Source: Zychaea mexicana (lineage: Eukaryota; Mucoromycota; Mucoromycetes; Mucorales; Lichtheimiaceae). Taken from it: a stretch of DNA of 64,000 nucleotides. The position numbers and the translations under genes were made by a program. Positions 1 to 12,619 of this stretch are shown here, in pieces (the stretch's first letter is position 1; each line of letters opens with the position of its first letter). The DNA lies in assembly GCF_025766255.1 (NCBI RefSeq), contig NW_026516680.1:492018-556017 (forward strand), given 5' to 3'. Below the pieces are notes generated by a model. It saw only the letters and a program-made list of their open reading frames with translations. It was not told the origin of the DNA and made no database searches.

Positions 1-1515
1 TTGATACGAGATAGATTGTGTATCACTTGTTGTCCATGCAAGATAGTCCAGTGGCGTGACCCAGCTTTGCGCCGTTTGGTTGCTATCGAGCGTCTCTTGT
101 GACACATCCTGCATGCCGACATGGTTCGCCTCATTCAATTGTTCGCCTTGGCTTCGACGAACGAGTATCGCATTAAAGCTGGCAATGCTCTCTTGCAAGT
201 CCTGGACAGGTGCGAGGACAATCCACACGTGATTCTCATCCATGTATCCCCGATGCGCTGCAACAGCAAGTGCTGTCAGCTGTGCATCACCTTGTGCAGC
301 AATAAGAACAATGCGTACGCCTGTCGATAGAAATGCGTCGATGTCCTTGGCCACTTGACTAATGGATGCAGTGTCGTCGTAAAACGACTGATACGACTGC
401 ATATGCACACCTTGATTCTTGGCCTTCATGATTGTATACTGTGACACTAGATACGCATAAGTTGTAATTTTCAGTGTGCTGGATTTGCTTCAATGATATA
501 GTGGCCCCGCGTGAGAAGGTGTGTCACTTACATTGTTTTCCAAACTCGTCATTTGAGTAAAGCATACCCACACTTGGCCACCCCCGACTAGTGACAAACG
601 AAAGCGCTGCATCAGCAAACAAAAAAGGTGTCTGCACCGTACGGAAGAAGTGACCATACTGCGATCGATCGGCAAGCGATGCTTTTTTGTTGTTGTTGTA
701 GAATTGCAATTATTAATATACTCTTGATTTTTGGCGTTGTCTCATCCTTACTGATTTACCTGCAACGGCTGTATATGAACACTGAGGGATCTGCAGGGTG
801 CTAGTGATAAGTGCTGACAAGGAAGTCCAGGACGATGAAATATCACCAATGACGCCAATGACGCCTTCTTGAACAAGCGATACGGCAGCAACCACAGCTT
901 GGGTGATGGCACCCTGGCCTTCAACATCTTTTGGAAACGAGTCTTTCTCGACAAGTGTAATGTAAGCCCCCGGAATCAATTCCTGCACGTTGATTTCTGC
1001 AGCAGCCATGCGGATCGCTGAAGTGCCGCTATTTTTGGAATGTTACGCAACACCGGGTTAATCAATTTTCCTTCTAATAAGCTGCTCCCTCCTCTTTCTC
1101 CTTTGTTCGGCGTCTCTCTCTCTCTCTTTCTCTTCCCTTCTTTAGGAGGACCCTAAGCCATTATTGCGTATTACAGACACACGTACTAGATTTCTCACAC
1201 CCTCAATCTCTCAGCACTCTTTTCATATGCTTGTATATATGTGAGCCTGTAGCTTTCTGTAATTTTTTTTTTGCTATTGTACCTGAGTGTTAATTCCCTG
1301 GTGTAATTATCGTTCTTTTGATGAAAAGGCAACAAAATGCCAATCTTGAGCTCGACGCGTTGTTTTTGTTTGAATCGTGGTGAAACATAGGTGGATCCAT
1401 TGTAGCGAGTGACACTGAATTCATAACTGTTGACTTGATCTTGAAAGTATGAAACACTGCCAAAGTTGGTGACATCGGTGTCTGCGTCATCGACAGCTTG
1501 ATGATGATCCATCAT
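1..1515 (-). CDS. Class C receptor-like protein, ligand-binding (ANF receptor) domain, cut by the window edge
   Basis: The product resembles the periplasmic-binding-protein-like ectodomain of GABA-B-like and other class C receptors, a family expanded in Mucoromycotina. The reading passes through GIGILLPF, then SGTSAIRMAAAEINV, GVIGDISSSWTSLSAL, FFRTVQTPFLFADAA and GWPSVGMLYSNDEFGKQC. This is the order expected of the receptor-ligand-binding fold: the first beta strand, the helix with IRMA, then the serine ligand loop. Likely exons are about 1515-1283, 1028-760, 681-about 530 and about 462-1. The last junction is uncertain: a donor GTGACA joined to the acceptor before CACACTG keeps frame. The C-terminal seven-helix part would lie beyond position 1. 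The chosen ATG gives no signal peptide, so a 5' exon may be missing. Ligand and signalling partner cannot be inferred. Confidence 0.75.
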
Positions 1516-1540
1516 GGAGTGCAAGATGGGTAGCAAATAA

Positions 1541-3665
1541 CCCCTTTCTTTATTTCGCCCTTTACTTTCTCACTGTCTCTCTTCCTTTGTCTCTCCAAAC
1601 AAGCACGCAAACAGACATACATACACTCTCTCACAGAGAGTGAAAAATCTCCCCCCCTTTTTTTATTAATACCTTTGTGCGTGCGTTATAACGCACTATG
1701 CTTAGCGTCATGTATGACTATGCTTTACTACGCACATACAGCCCTTGTGATCCTCGGCCGGTCAAATGTGAGCGCGAGAGAGAGAGAGAGACAATCGTGC
1801 ATATCGCCCGTGTATGTATGACCGGAATGAGGTTTCAAGGTACACACACTATGACAATAAATAACCTATCTTTTAAGTTTGCAAAAAGGAACAAAGTATA
1901 ATGTATATTAGCCGATAGAGCTCCTTGTTCATTTTCCCCCTGAGCATCTTCTTGGCAACGGTAGTGCATTTATATTAAGGTATACATACATGCATCTTGC
2001 TCATGCGGCTCATTATTCCATTTAGCAGTAAGGTAAGATTTTTGACAAAAAGGATGATACCCGCAATCCGTTAGAGAGTGAGCTTTGCGACTCAGAGAAT
2101 TATATAAGTCTGCAGCGTGTAGCTCATTACTTGGTAACCCACCGTGATTACGACTAATTATTATACCTGTGTCTATATCATGAACCATATAAACGTAATT
2201 ACATTTGTCTGCATGAAGATATTCAGTGAAGTACTACTACGACTTAGTGCATACGTAGAACATTACTACATCAATCAGTTGTAGTTACATAAATCGGCTT
2301 GCTTTGACTCTTTTCCTGTTACTTTATTTCCTGAACTTCTACCGTATCATAGTGAAATGCTTCAATGTCTCGATATATGCTTAGGAGTGATGATCTTTGA
2401 TAATAACAACGAAACTACATATTTATATATTTTAACAAGCGAGAAATGTGAGTAATTGTACATAGTATTCACACAAAGTCTCAGCTCATGTTGAATCGTA
2501 TACTGTAACTTGACATTCAACTGCTATGTCGTGTGCTTTTTCCTGCCGTTAGCAGGTGCTCAGCACGCTGTGTAAACGACAAATTGAACGTACTTTCCTC
2601 TAGTCTACTCATACTTGGTAATTTTGTCGAGAACTCATCGTTAGTGGGCGGTGGAGACTTTTATTTGCTGATAACACGGTAATTGATCGGCTGTATCAAA
2701 GAAAATAGTATTTAGTTATGTTTCTCTCTCTTTTATGTATGAATAGATGTTCATGTTTTTTCTCTCACAGAGTGGAGGTCACTTTTTTGTAAGTTACAAG
2801 TAAGCGAAGTCGTAAGTTAAGATTACTTGACTACTCGATGCCAAGAACTTCTAGCAGTTCACTTGTCAGATAAGAAAATATTGCTTAACAAACTTACAGC
2901 CATCTCACAAATTTGGAGGGCTCTGTCTTTGAGACAAAGTTGCTGTCGTGAATATGTTTACATAATCCGTTTATTTCTGGTCCATACAGTATGTTTTGGA
3001 TGTAAGGATGTCGACAATCCCAGTCTATATATCTTTTAAATGCACATACAAGCACTTTAAGGGTCCATGTGATGACCACATCATGTACAATTGCTTTTTC
3101 TAGAGCAAGCAAATTCTTATAATATACGAGACTTTCAACTTTTCTCGCTTGTGCTGATTCATGCTTATTGTGCAGAAAGAATGAAGTAGAAATAAGGTAT
3201 TCTATAGATAACAGTAAGTTAACGAATTAAGTTGACCCAGCGGCCTCAATCCACATAACTTTCTGTTGGAAGCTGTCCATAACACTTGAATCTCATTAGT
3301 CGAGACACGAGCTAGGAATACAACAATCACAGGCAAATACTGAGGCGGCCTTTTCAGATATTATAATGAACACAGTTCCAACTGCAAATAATGACCTATA
3401 GCGAGCAAATAAAGCCATGATCATTTTCTGCTATGTAGCAATAATATTACAAGAGGTTTCCAATATATATATATCAAAGTGAGTAGCTGTTTTTTTGTGT
3501 TGGATTACGGGATATCATACGTATATATCACGAAAGACGAACAAAAGAGCGGCAAAGAGTAGCATAGACAACCGTACGACGCACCGGAATACTATCTGAT
3601 CAGAACTCAACTTAATATCGACGATTATTAATAAAGCCTCAAAAGAAAGGAGGCTCATTCAGGTC
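1541..3665. other. Gene-free intergenic stretch
   Basis: Both strands carry only short, unrelated open frames with no recognisable domain. There are simple tracts (a GA run near 1779-1792, a CT run near 1117-1135 just inside the upstream gene) and AT-rich DNA. I see no RNA gene and no convincing exon. Confidence 0.6.
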
Positions 3666-4439
3666 TATGGTGCATACTGTCTAGTCCCGTTAAGAAAATT
3701 CAACTTCGATCAGTTTTTTCTTGAAGCCTACTGTGTCTTCAACATGTCTTTTTTTTTTCAATAAACAGCGCGTCAGATGCGTTAGAAAGGGCGTTCCGAA
3801 TAGATTCAACGCGAGAGATCATAAAAAGGTGTGGAGATATGGCTGAGGGCCTCAGATTTCGAACATGGAAAATAGCAGTGTGTAACCGTTTCATAGTTTA
3901 GCAGTTATCACAAAAGGTAGTTTTCTGTTGTTTGCATGAGCGTACAGAGCACATTTGCAAGTTCTACCCACGATACCACTTTGAAACGAACTGGATAGAG
4001 CATTATTTTGAAGGCGCAAAAGCTATTGCACGTCGAGAATATGATCATAGCTTTGCTTCATTACGTAGTAATCTACCAGGTTTCTTGGATTCCAATTCTA
4101 TCGACCAGTTGTCGAAAAAGATGGAACCGTTTCGCAGCCAACTCCCATCAAGATCCACCGGTTCTACAAGCGCTGTTAGAATTATATTGAAGCCTACAGC
4201 CAAATGAAAGATCGAAGGCAAGCCCGTGAATGTGTTAGCAGTTTACTAGTCGTAGTGACAGATCCCACCGCCGAGTTGGAGTTGTTGCGTAATTGTATCC
4301 TAAACCATCTTCTAACCATGCAATATTGCTAACTATGCTGCTTTGTGAGAATGTTTCCGGAATATATAACCGCGGGATTAAATGATTTCAAATTTCGAAC
4401 AAAATTAGGGTTTAACGGGACTAGACAGTATGCACCATA
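3666..4439. mobile_element. Tc1/mariner-type transposon relic with perfect terminal inverted repeats and TA flanks
   Basis: The 26-bp ends at 3668-3693 (beginning TGGTGCATACTGTCTAGTCC) and 4412-4437 are exact inverted copies. Each is bordered by TA (3666-3667 and 4438-4439), the target-site duplication expected of Tc1/mariner elements. The interval is only 770 bp, too short for a full transposase gene, and it encloses the decayed C-terminal transposase fragment described separately. This looks like an internally deleted, non-autonomous copy. Confidence 0.85.
3932..4290 (+). pseudogene. Decayed C-terminal fragment of a DDE transposase (Tc1/mariner-like)
   Basis: The frame reads FYPRYHFETNWIEHYFEGAK and then YDHSFASLRSNLPGFLDS. 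This matches the region around the last acidic residue of the DDE triad in fungal Tc1-like transposases, where the usual form is a P-x-[FY]-x-x-E-x-N-x-I-E pattern followed by W/G-A-A-K. After about 4140 the homology moves to another frame (IKIHRFYKRC, stop, NYIEAYSQMKDRRQARE), so there is at least one frameshift and one nonsense codon. The N-terminal DNA-binding region and the first two catalytic residues are missing. It lies inside the inverted-repeat element and cannot encode an active enzyme. Confidence 0.75.
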
Positions 4440-5882
4440 CGATGAAACTTATCAATGTCGGATGTCAAGAAGTATCAACAACCAAGCGAGTAAACCATTA
4501 AATAATTAATTAGAAAATATCGAGCAAAGTATAAAAAAGAGAATAGCCAAGTCTATCCAAGATCAGGTACAATACTATAAACACGAAAATAAACATCATA
4601 TGTATCAAAATTGAAATCCACTATAAAAAAGAGGAGCTAGGAAAGAGGAGCCATTACATGCAACAAGTTGATTATATCTGAATGGCTGCGGTGACAACCA
4701 AGAGTAAGCGATCTCAAGCGACACTCTAGAATACTCGTTGCTGCTGTTCATAGTCATTGATTTCCACTACTAAGAGAGCATGTACGTATTCTCGAATAAT
4801 ATTAAAGTTTGGACATTTTAATACAACGGAACGGTACAAACATTAACCCCGTTCCGCGGCTAATGCTTTGGGTACAGTATTTTTCTTTTGTTCGCATCTC
4901 TGTGTTGATTCTTACTTTATTGCGTGGTAGGAAGCAAAGAGCGACTTCATCTTACAATGATGATCTAGGTCCCTTGCTCGAACTTCGTTGCTGGAGTAGA
5001 AATGAAAACACTCAAATAACGATTCCGCGAGTTATCGCTAACTGTTCCCGTATATCATATATCAATAACAATTGAAGGAAGTATTTGAGCTGAGGTGTTG
5101 CTTGCTTTCTATGGGTCGCTATTATGTTTACAATTGGAATTAAAGTTGATTGTGACGATAGATTATGCACATCATCGTAAGTTTCCTTTTTTTCGGTAGC
5201 CATCCATAAAGTAAAAAGAGAGGCGATGTCCAATCATAGTAGCTCGTGACGCTCGTGTTTCCCCTTTTTTCTTCGCGCCATCTGTAATGTTTGTCACACA
5301 AAAATATGGGGAAGCGATGCGATAAGATCAACGGCGCATCAAGCATATAAGAAATCCATAACACTGGGAGCGTTTCCATGACGACATTTAGAAAACGCAA
5401 CAATCAATGACCAGTAATGTTATTCGGTAAAGAACATTTACCGAAACACACGGCGAAATTAATTATGGAAAGGTCGAAAATAAATCGTTTTTGTCTGATT
5501 TACAACCAAAAAATAAATAATTTGTGTTCTTCAATAGAATGAAAGCCTACTACATAAAACAAAGAAAAAAAAACAACGAAAACGGGAGGTATTTACAACA
5601 GAGAGAGTGAAAGAGGTATATGCATATTAGAATAAATGGTTTGGCAGTAATTTTGGATTGGGTGCTGATAATGGATTTTTCCAAGTGGGATTGACAAACT
5701 TTTTTTGTGGAAAAAGAAAACGGAATGAAAGCATAATGGATGGTAAAAATACGATACGTCAGAGTGTCAAGAGAAAAGAAGACAATAAGGGGGGTGGGTA
5801 AATTTTGCTCGTGGAATAAGGCCAGTTCGTGCGTGTATATGAGTGCGGGAGAGGAAGATAGAGGCGTGCCTAGATGCCTTGT
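4440..5882. other. Gene-free intergenic stretch
   Basis: No recognisable coding region on either strand. The part nearest 5883 is the 3' flank of the minus-strand Ecl1 gene and probably contains its 3' UTR. No repeat or RNA signature was found by eye. Confidence 0.55.
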
Positions 5883-6393
5883 TCATCGATGATGAAAGAT
5901 CATGCTGGTAACGATATTGCTGTTATTTGTGGCAACTTGCTGTGTTGCCAGATGATGGTGGTGTGGATTTAGGTTTTTCTGATTCGGATCGTGCATCGTC
6001 CGACTTAAATCTAACTTGGGAGGCTGTGGTAGTTCAGTTGTCGTTGCGGATCGCAGCGATGATGCACACGAGGAAGTGCTTGCGGTAGTAGCTGTCAAGG
6101 TTGGAGACAGCGAAGGCGAGGATGTCGATGAAATACACGATGGTCGTTTGTTTGATGACGGATAAGGACGTGGAAAATCAACGAATTCTTCGTAATTGTA
6201 TCCGAGTAGTGGATGGTTGCGTAACGCATCGGCGCGTAGACATTGTTCGCTGCAATAGAGGGAGTCCTGAATGGACAGCAAATAAATTAGCCCGCTGTCA
6301 TGCTGAATAGATCGGACTAAGAGAGTTTTGATAGCTTACAGAGAATGCGCTAATGGCATTATCACAGTACGTGCACCAGTTAAGATCGGCCAT
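5883..6393 (-). CDS. Ecl1-family zinc-binding protein, copy 1
   Basis: Ecl1-family proteins are small zinc-binding factors that extend chronological lifespan and take part in stress responses in fission yeast. Exon 1 (6393-6340) encodes 18 residues with the first cysteine pair, NWCTYCDNAI. Exon 2 (6266-5883) opens with DSLYCSEQCLRAD, the second pair, and HPLLGYNYEEF. The four cysteines form the family's C-x2-C ... C-x3-C zinc module. The rest of the 145-residue product is Ser/Thr-rich low complexity ending in a His-rich stretch. The ATG sits two codons before the conserved DLNWC. The intron has GTAAGC/CAG borders. A second gene of the same family lies 1.9 kb away on the same strand with its first intron at the identical position, so the pair arose by tandem duplication. 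Confidence 0.85.
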
Positions 6394-7694
6394 GATTTAT
6401 GATGATTTGGAAAGATGAAGTAGTATAAAAGAGGTGTATTGTCAAGGAAATGGTAATGGATTCAGAGTAGACGAGAAGAAGAGGGAAAGAAATTGCCAGC
6501 AAGTTGGAAAAGAGAGAGAGAGAGAGCGAGAAAGAAAGAGAGGTAAGAGGCTTTTAAAGAAAAAAGAGAGTAAGTGAGAAGAAGAAGGAGAAGGGGGTCT
6601 CAGGGCCACCGGGTCAAATTCCCTTTTATGCAACTACATAAACGCATATCATCTCTCTCACACACACTTGCACTTGCAAACTTGCACACACTCCAGCTCA
6701 CACATCCTAACGTCACGGGCAAAAAAGTGCTTTTTTTTACGCGGGTACCTGCAATATGCCCTCACGCAGACCAATCACATGAACCTCAACAAAACCGCAG
6801 ATTTGTGGGTGGGAACACTTTTCTGATTGGTAACTTGGCCTACGGGGCTCGAAAAAAAACCAAATTTGGCCAGTGCTGCCATTTTATCATAACTCGCTTT
6901 TGCTGGATCTGGTGGGAAAGATTGCGTGGGTTAGGTAGGTACGCGTATGATGTATGCGCATGTAACAAAGAGTGCTGCTGATAATGGGCTTGTCGTTGAG
7001 GATATCGCCAGTTATACCACTGTCTGGTCAGTGTCATATTGTAGAAAATCTTGTTACGCGCCATAATATATATCCATGCACAATGCATAATGACAATGTG
7101 ATGCAGGAAAGCGCGGCAAAAAAAAAGGGAACATTACATGTGTTGTTTCCGCCAATATCCACATATACAGCACACATACACACACACATTCTGCCCCTGT
7201 TCTCCCTTTAATATTGATTCGAACATTTCCAAGCGGATAAGCAAAAAAAAAATTTTGGTGCTAAAAAAGAACCCTATCAAGGCAGTCGCTTTTCCATCAA
7301 ATTCTTTTCCCGTTTATGATAGTGTGTGTTTATTCATGGATTTTATGTGTGGGGGTGGAAAAAAGATGCGGCGGTCAAACCTTCTTTTTTTCTTTTTCAT
7401 AGGCTACTACTATGCTACTTTCAATTCTCCCCACACCCCGGTTATCATGAGTAAGGAAAGGAGGGTTGGGGGGGGGGGCGCAAGATAAGCCGAGTTGATA
7501 TGTGTTTAGGTTTTCCACAAAGTAGTATGTGTACATAGATAGATAGTACTGTATACTCATTCTGGGTGGCTGCGGTGGTACAAGTCGGTCCATGCTCGGA
7601 AAGTACTGCTGCCTGTTCCTTTCTATCTTGAGCGAGTTGGAGTCATTACGTCGTCCGTGCGACATGGCGTGACCAAAGTTAGTGAGAAAGATTA
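6394..7694. other. Spacer between the two Ecl1-family genes
   Basis: It contains a purine-rich GA tract (about 6509-6545), a CA-rich stretch near 7170-7190 and homopolymer runs (a G run near 7469-7478). It probably holds the promoter and 5' UTR of copy 1. A minus-strand open frame at about 7690-7550 looks mildly coding-like and could be a further 3' exon of copy 2, but I could not connect it. Confidence 0.45.
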
Positions 7695-8301
7695 TCATTG
7701 ATGGGAAAAGGTCGACCAGACTTGCTGGTCGTGGTGGCCGTCGTCGTAATCGTAATAGCAGGCGGACTTCCCTAGCTTGAACGTTGGCGGGCTTCTACTG
7801 TGACATTCTACCGCTAAGGCCGATTCGGGAGTCAGGGCCGGCGATGGTTCCTCTTCATCATCCGTAGACGTTGCACTGTGCAACAAAGACGGAAGGAAGT
7901 AATCGTTGCCGTTGGCGTCGTTTAATGATCCGGTTCCTGCCAGTGCTGTTGTCGTTGCTTATCATGCTTCCACAGCTGCCATAGAGACGTTTGTCATGAG
8001 AACGGTTGTCATGGCTATGGTTGTTATGACGATGGTTGCTGATGCGACGCTCTGTAGACTTTGCCAAGAAACCCCTAAACTCGGCGAGTTGTAACCAAGC
8101 AACGGATGTCGACTCAATGCGTCATGCTGAAGACATTCGTCGGAGCAATATAACGTTGACTATAATTTTCAGGAACAGGTTAGCGAAACCTATCATCGTG
8201 GTATAGCAATGAAGAACAAAGAATAGAGTAGACAAAAGTATATGTACCAATGAGGAATGAATGGCTTTATCGCACACAGCGCACCAGTTAAGATCGCACA
8301 T
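7695..8301 (-). CDS. Ecl1-family zinc-binding protein, copy 2 (middle exon structure uncertain)
   Basis: Exon 1 (8301-8248) encodes MCDLNWCAVCDKAIHSSL and is 54 nt long, exactly like the first exon of copy 1. Exon 2 begins after an acceptor near 8153 and reads STLYCSDECLQHD ... HPLLGY, the second half of the zinc module. Beyond that the same frame meets adjacent TGA and TAA codons near 7970. It then reopens as a Ser/Pro/acidic tail (SATSTDDEEEPSPALTPES, later FKLGKSACYYDYDD) that ends at 7695. A second intron removing the stops is the simplest explanation, but I found no convincing splice pair. Alternatively the copy is truncated at the first stop. The N-terminal zinc module is intact, so family membership is firm; the C-terminus is not. 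Confidence 0.65.
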
Positions 8302-8487
8302 TTCTGTATATTACTTTAAAAAAAACCGCAAGCAGTGTCTGGTGTAATAGTGACAAAGAGCTATTCTCGCATTTATGTGCCAGGCTTTTATAGAATGTGC
8401 TCTCAATATATGTTAGAGAAAAATTTAGTTTTGGATGGGACTGCTGGGAAACCTGCAAAAATTTATTATGCTGAAATTTTCTGATCA

Positions 8488-10667
<2,180 letters not shown>

Positions 10668-10899
10668 TTACAGCGGGAAACCCAAGGCTGCAGGGTGACG
10701 GCTTCCTCCTTCTGCGTGCTTATTCTGCACCAGTGTGCCCCACTATCGGAGGTGAGACAAAGCCTTCCATAACTGGAAAATTCTTTGATCGCTTCAATAA
10801 AGGTGGTCAGTAACCCTGACTACAGTAGCATGCTTTATTTTCTGAGGTGTACATGAGCAATGGCTATACTTGAAGGTCAAGATACGTGCTATAAAGAGA

Positions 10900-11388
10900 C
10901 TACTCTGCCTTTTTTCTTTTGATTTCATCGAAGGATAGGTGCTTTCCTGCTTTCTTTAGTTGCAAAATTTCGGGATAAGCGGCAATGGGAATGCCGTATA
11001 CGAGTGGGGCTCCTGGGTATTTGTTGGCACGAACACCTCGATCCTGGGCTTGGAGTCGAACAGATGCCGAGGGAATCTTTACGAACAAATGAAAACCCGT
11101 CTTGTTTTGGTCATAGTCCATAAGGTTGCCTTGTCCATTCTCCAAATACGGGACGAGTTCGATGCTTTCAACATTGTGCAGTCCCAGGCACTTGACCACT
11201 TCTCGCGCAGCTTCCTCTGTTGTTGTCGGTTGATTGGTAAAATCAAACAGAACGCCGCTATGAATCCACTCGTAGAGGCGGCCGTCCTGATGTTTTGGCC
11301 GTTTCCGACTAGATTCTTCTTCGTAGCCAAAAGTTGTGGTGTCCTGTTTCTTGCGTTTGATGTTCCCCTCCATGTTATGTGGTTGCAT
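10900..11388 (-). CDS. Uncharacterised 162-residue protein
   Basis: This is a single uninterrupted frame with an ATG at 11388 and a stop at 10900. I do not recognise the family. The N-terminus is basic (KRKKQ, SRKRPK) and may carry a nuclear signal. The middle reads as an alpha/beta domain (GVLFDFTNQPTTTEEAAREV, CLGLHNVESIELVPYL, GFHLFVKIPSASVRLQAQDR) and ends in a lysine-rich helix. The shape of the middle part recalls RRM-like or retroelement-gag-like modules, but this is only an impression. It lies between RBBP4 and CMS1, with its 5' end facing CMS1 about 290 bp away, so the two may share regulatory DNA. Confidence 0.6.
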   Translation of the reverse strand: MQPHNMEGNIKRKKQDTTTFGYEEESSRKRPKHQDGRLYEWIHSGVLFDFTNQPTTTEEAAREVVKCLGLHNVESIELVPYLENGQGNLMDYDQNKTGFHLFVKIPSASVRLQAQDRGVRANKYPGAPLVYGIPIAAYPEILQLKKAGKHLSFDEIKRKKAE

Positions 11389-11681
11389 CCAAGATTATTT
11401 ATTCTTTTAGAGGTAGTGGTAAAAGAGAGCACCAGTATCAATATATACATGAGTTCTCTCTAAAATAATAAAACAGTCAGTCAGTACTGAGCTGATATAT
11501 CAGCATTGCCATTCTCCCATGCCGGTATCTTTGATCAGTGTCGGTGTTGTAGGCTAATGCTGATTTTAAATAGGGTCCCTAAGAACGTTTCCTTTTTTGG
11601 CGAGCATTTTCAAGTCAGAAACCAGATTTTTTTTTCTTTTTAGTTTTACTATTTTGACAGATCGTCTCCATATTCCCTGCC

Positions 11682-12506
11682 ATGAGTGATCGACCAATTT
11701 CGGGCGATGCCCTTGAAGACGATTTCTATTTGGAAGGATCAGTTGAATCTGACAACGAAGGGCCTACTGTAGGCAGTAAACGTAAAGTTGAAGACGAAGA
11801 CGAAGACGACAGTAATACGACACAACAACAACAAGAACAAGAAAAGAAAAAAAAGAACAAACAAAAGAAGAAACGAAAAGTCAACGATCCATTCCGCTCG
11901 TTAGATCATGTTTACAAGGCTGATCGCGAAACCCAATTCCAATACGTTCAAGATCGCCAACGATCTGCCTTACCCAACCTGACTCAAGTCGAACTCGAAG
12001 AACAAATCTTGCCGGAAGACCAGTTTGTCAACAATGCTCAATTCAAACAACCCGAACATACCCTTGACACGTTGCCCAACTATATTAAATTCGGCATGTT
12101 GCATCACAAAAAATTGGACAAGAAGCCACAAGATCCGGCTGCACCGACTGTATTAGTCTTGACACATGCAGCTATGCGAGCTGCTGATTTGGCTCGTGCT
12201 ATGAAACCGTTGGGAAAAGTTGCCAAGTTGTTTGCGAAGCATATGAAGGTCAAGGAACAAGCCGAGTTTTTGCAAAAGGATCCAGTCCATTTGGGTGTGG
12301 GCACGCCGAACAGGATCAAAGCCTTGGTGGAGCAGGAGCATCTCAATTTGGACAACCTCGAGCTGATTGTGGTAGACACTGAACGGAATGCTAAACGGTT
12401 TACGGCATTTGAGAATGATGCTGTGCGGAATGATTTGTACAGTTTCTTGGGTGCGTATATTGCTCCACGCATGAATGAGAAGAAGACGCGGTTAGGTCTT
12501 TTCTGA
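11682..12506 (+). CDS. CMS1: Cms1-like ribosomal small-subunit assembly factor
   Basis: CMS1/CMSS1 proteins associate with the 90S pre-ribosome and are described as degenerate helicase-like proteins. The single exon gives 274 residues. An acidic and lysine-rich N-terminus (EDEDEDDSN, then KKKKNKQKKKRKV) is followed by DPFRSLDHVYKADRETQFQY, a segment rich in basic and hydrophobic helices, PTVLVLTHAAMRAADLARAM, HLGVGTPNRIKALVEQEHL and LELIVVDTERNAKRFTAFEN. The GTPNRI and VVDTE stretches correspond to the TPGR-like and DEAD-like positions of helicases but lack the catalytic residues, as expected for the family. The ATG is the first in frame after an AT-rich leader. Confidence 0.85.
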   Translation: MSDRPISGDALEDDFYLEGSVESDNEGPTVGSKRKVEDEDEDDSNTTQQQQEQEKKKKNKQKKKRKVNDPFRSLDHVYKADRETQFQYVQDRQRSALPNLTQVELEEQILPEDQFVNNAQFKQPEHTLDTLPNYIKFGMLHHKKLDKKPQDPAAPTVLVLTHAAMRAADLARAMKPLGKVAKLFAKHMKVKEQAEFLQKDPVHLGVGTPNRIKALVEQEHLNLDNLELIVVDTERNAKRFTAFENDAVRNDLYSFLGAYIAPRMNEKKTRLGLF

Positions 12507-12619
12507 TTTGTTGTAGTTTATTTGTTTATTTATTACTTTTGTATCTGTCTTTTTGGCTTTAATAGTAATTACAGCATATCTTTGTAAATTTGCACAAGCT
12601 TTTGCAAAGGATTTTATTG

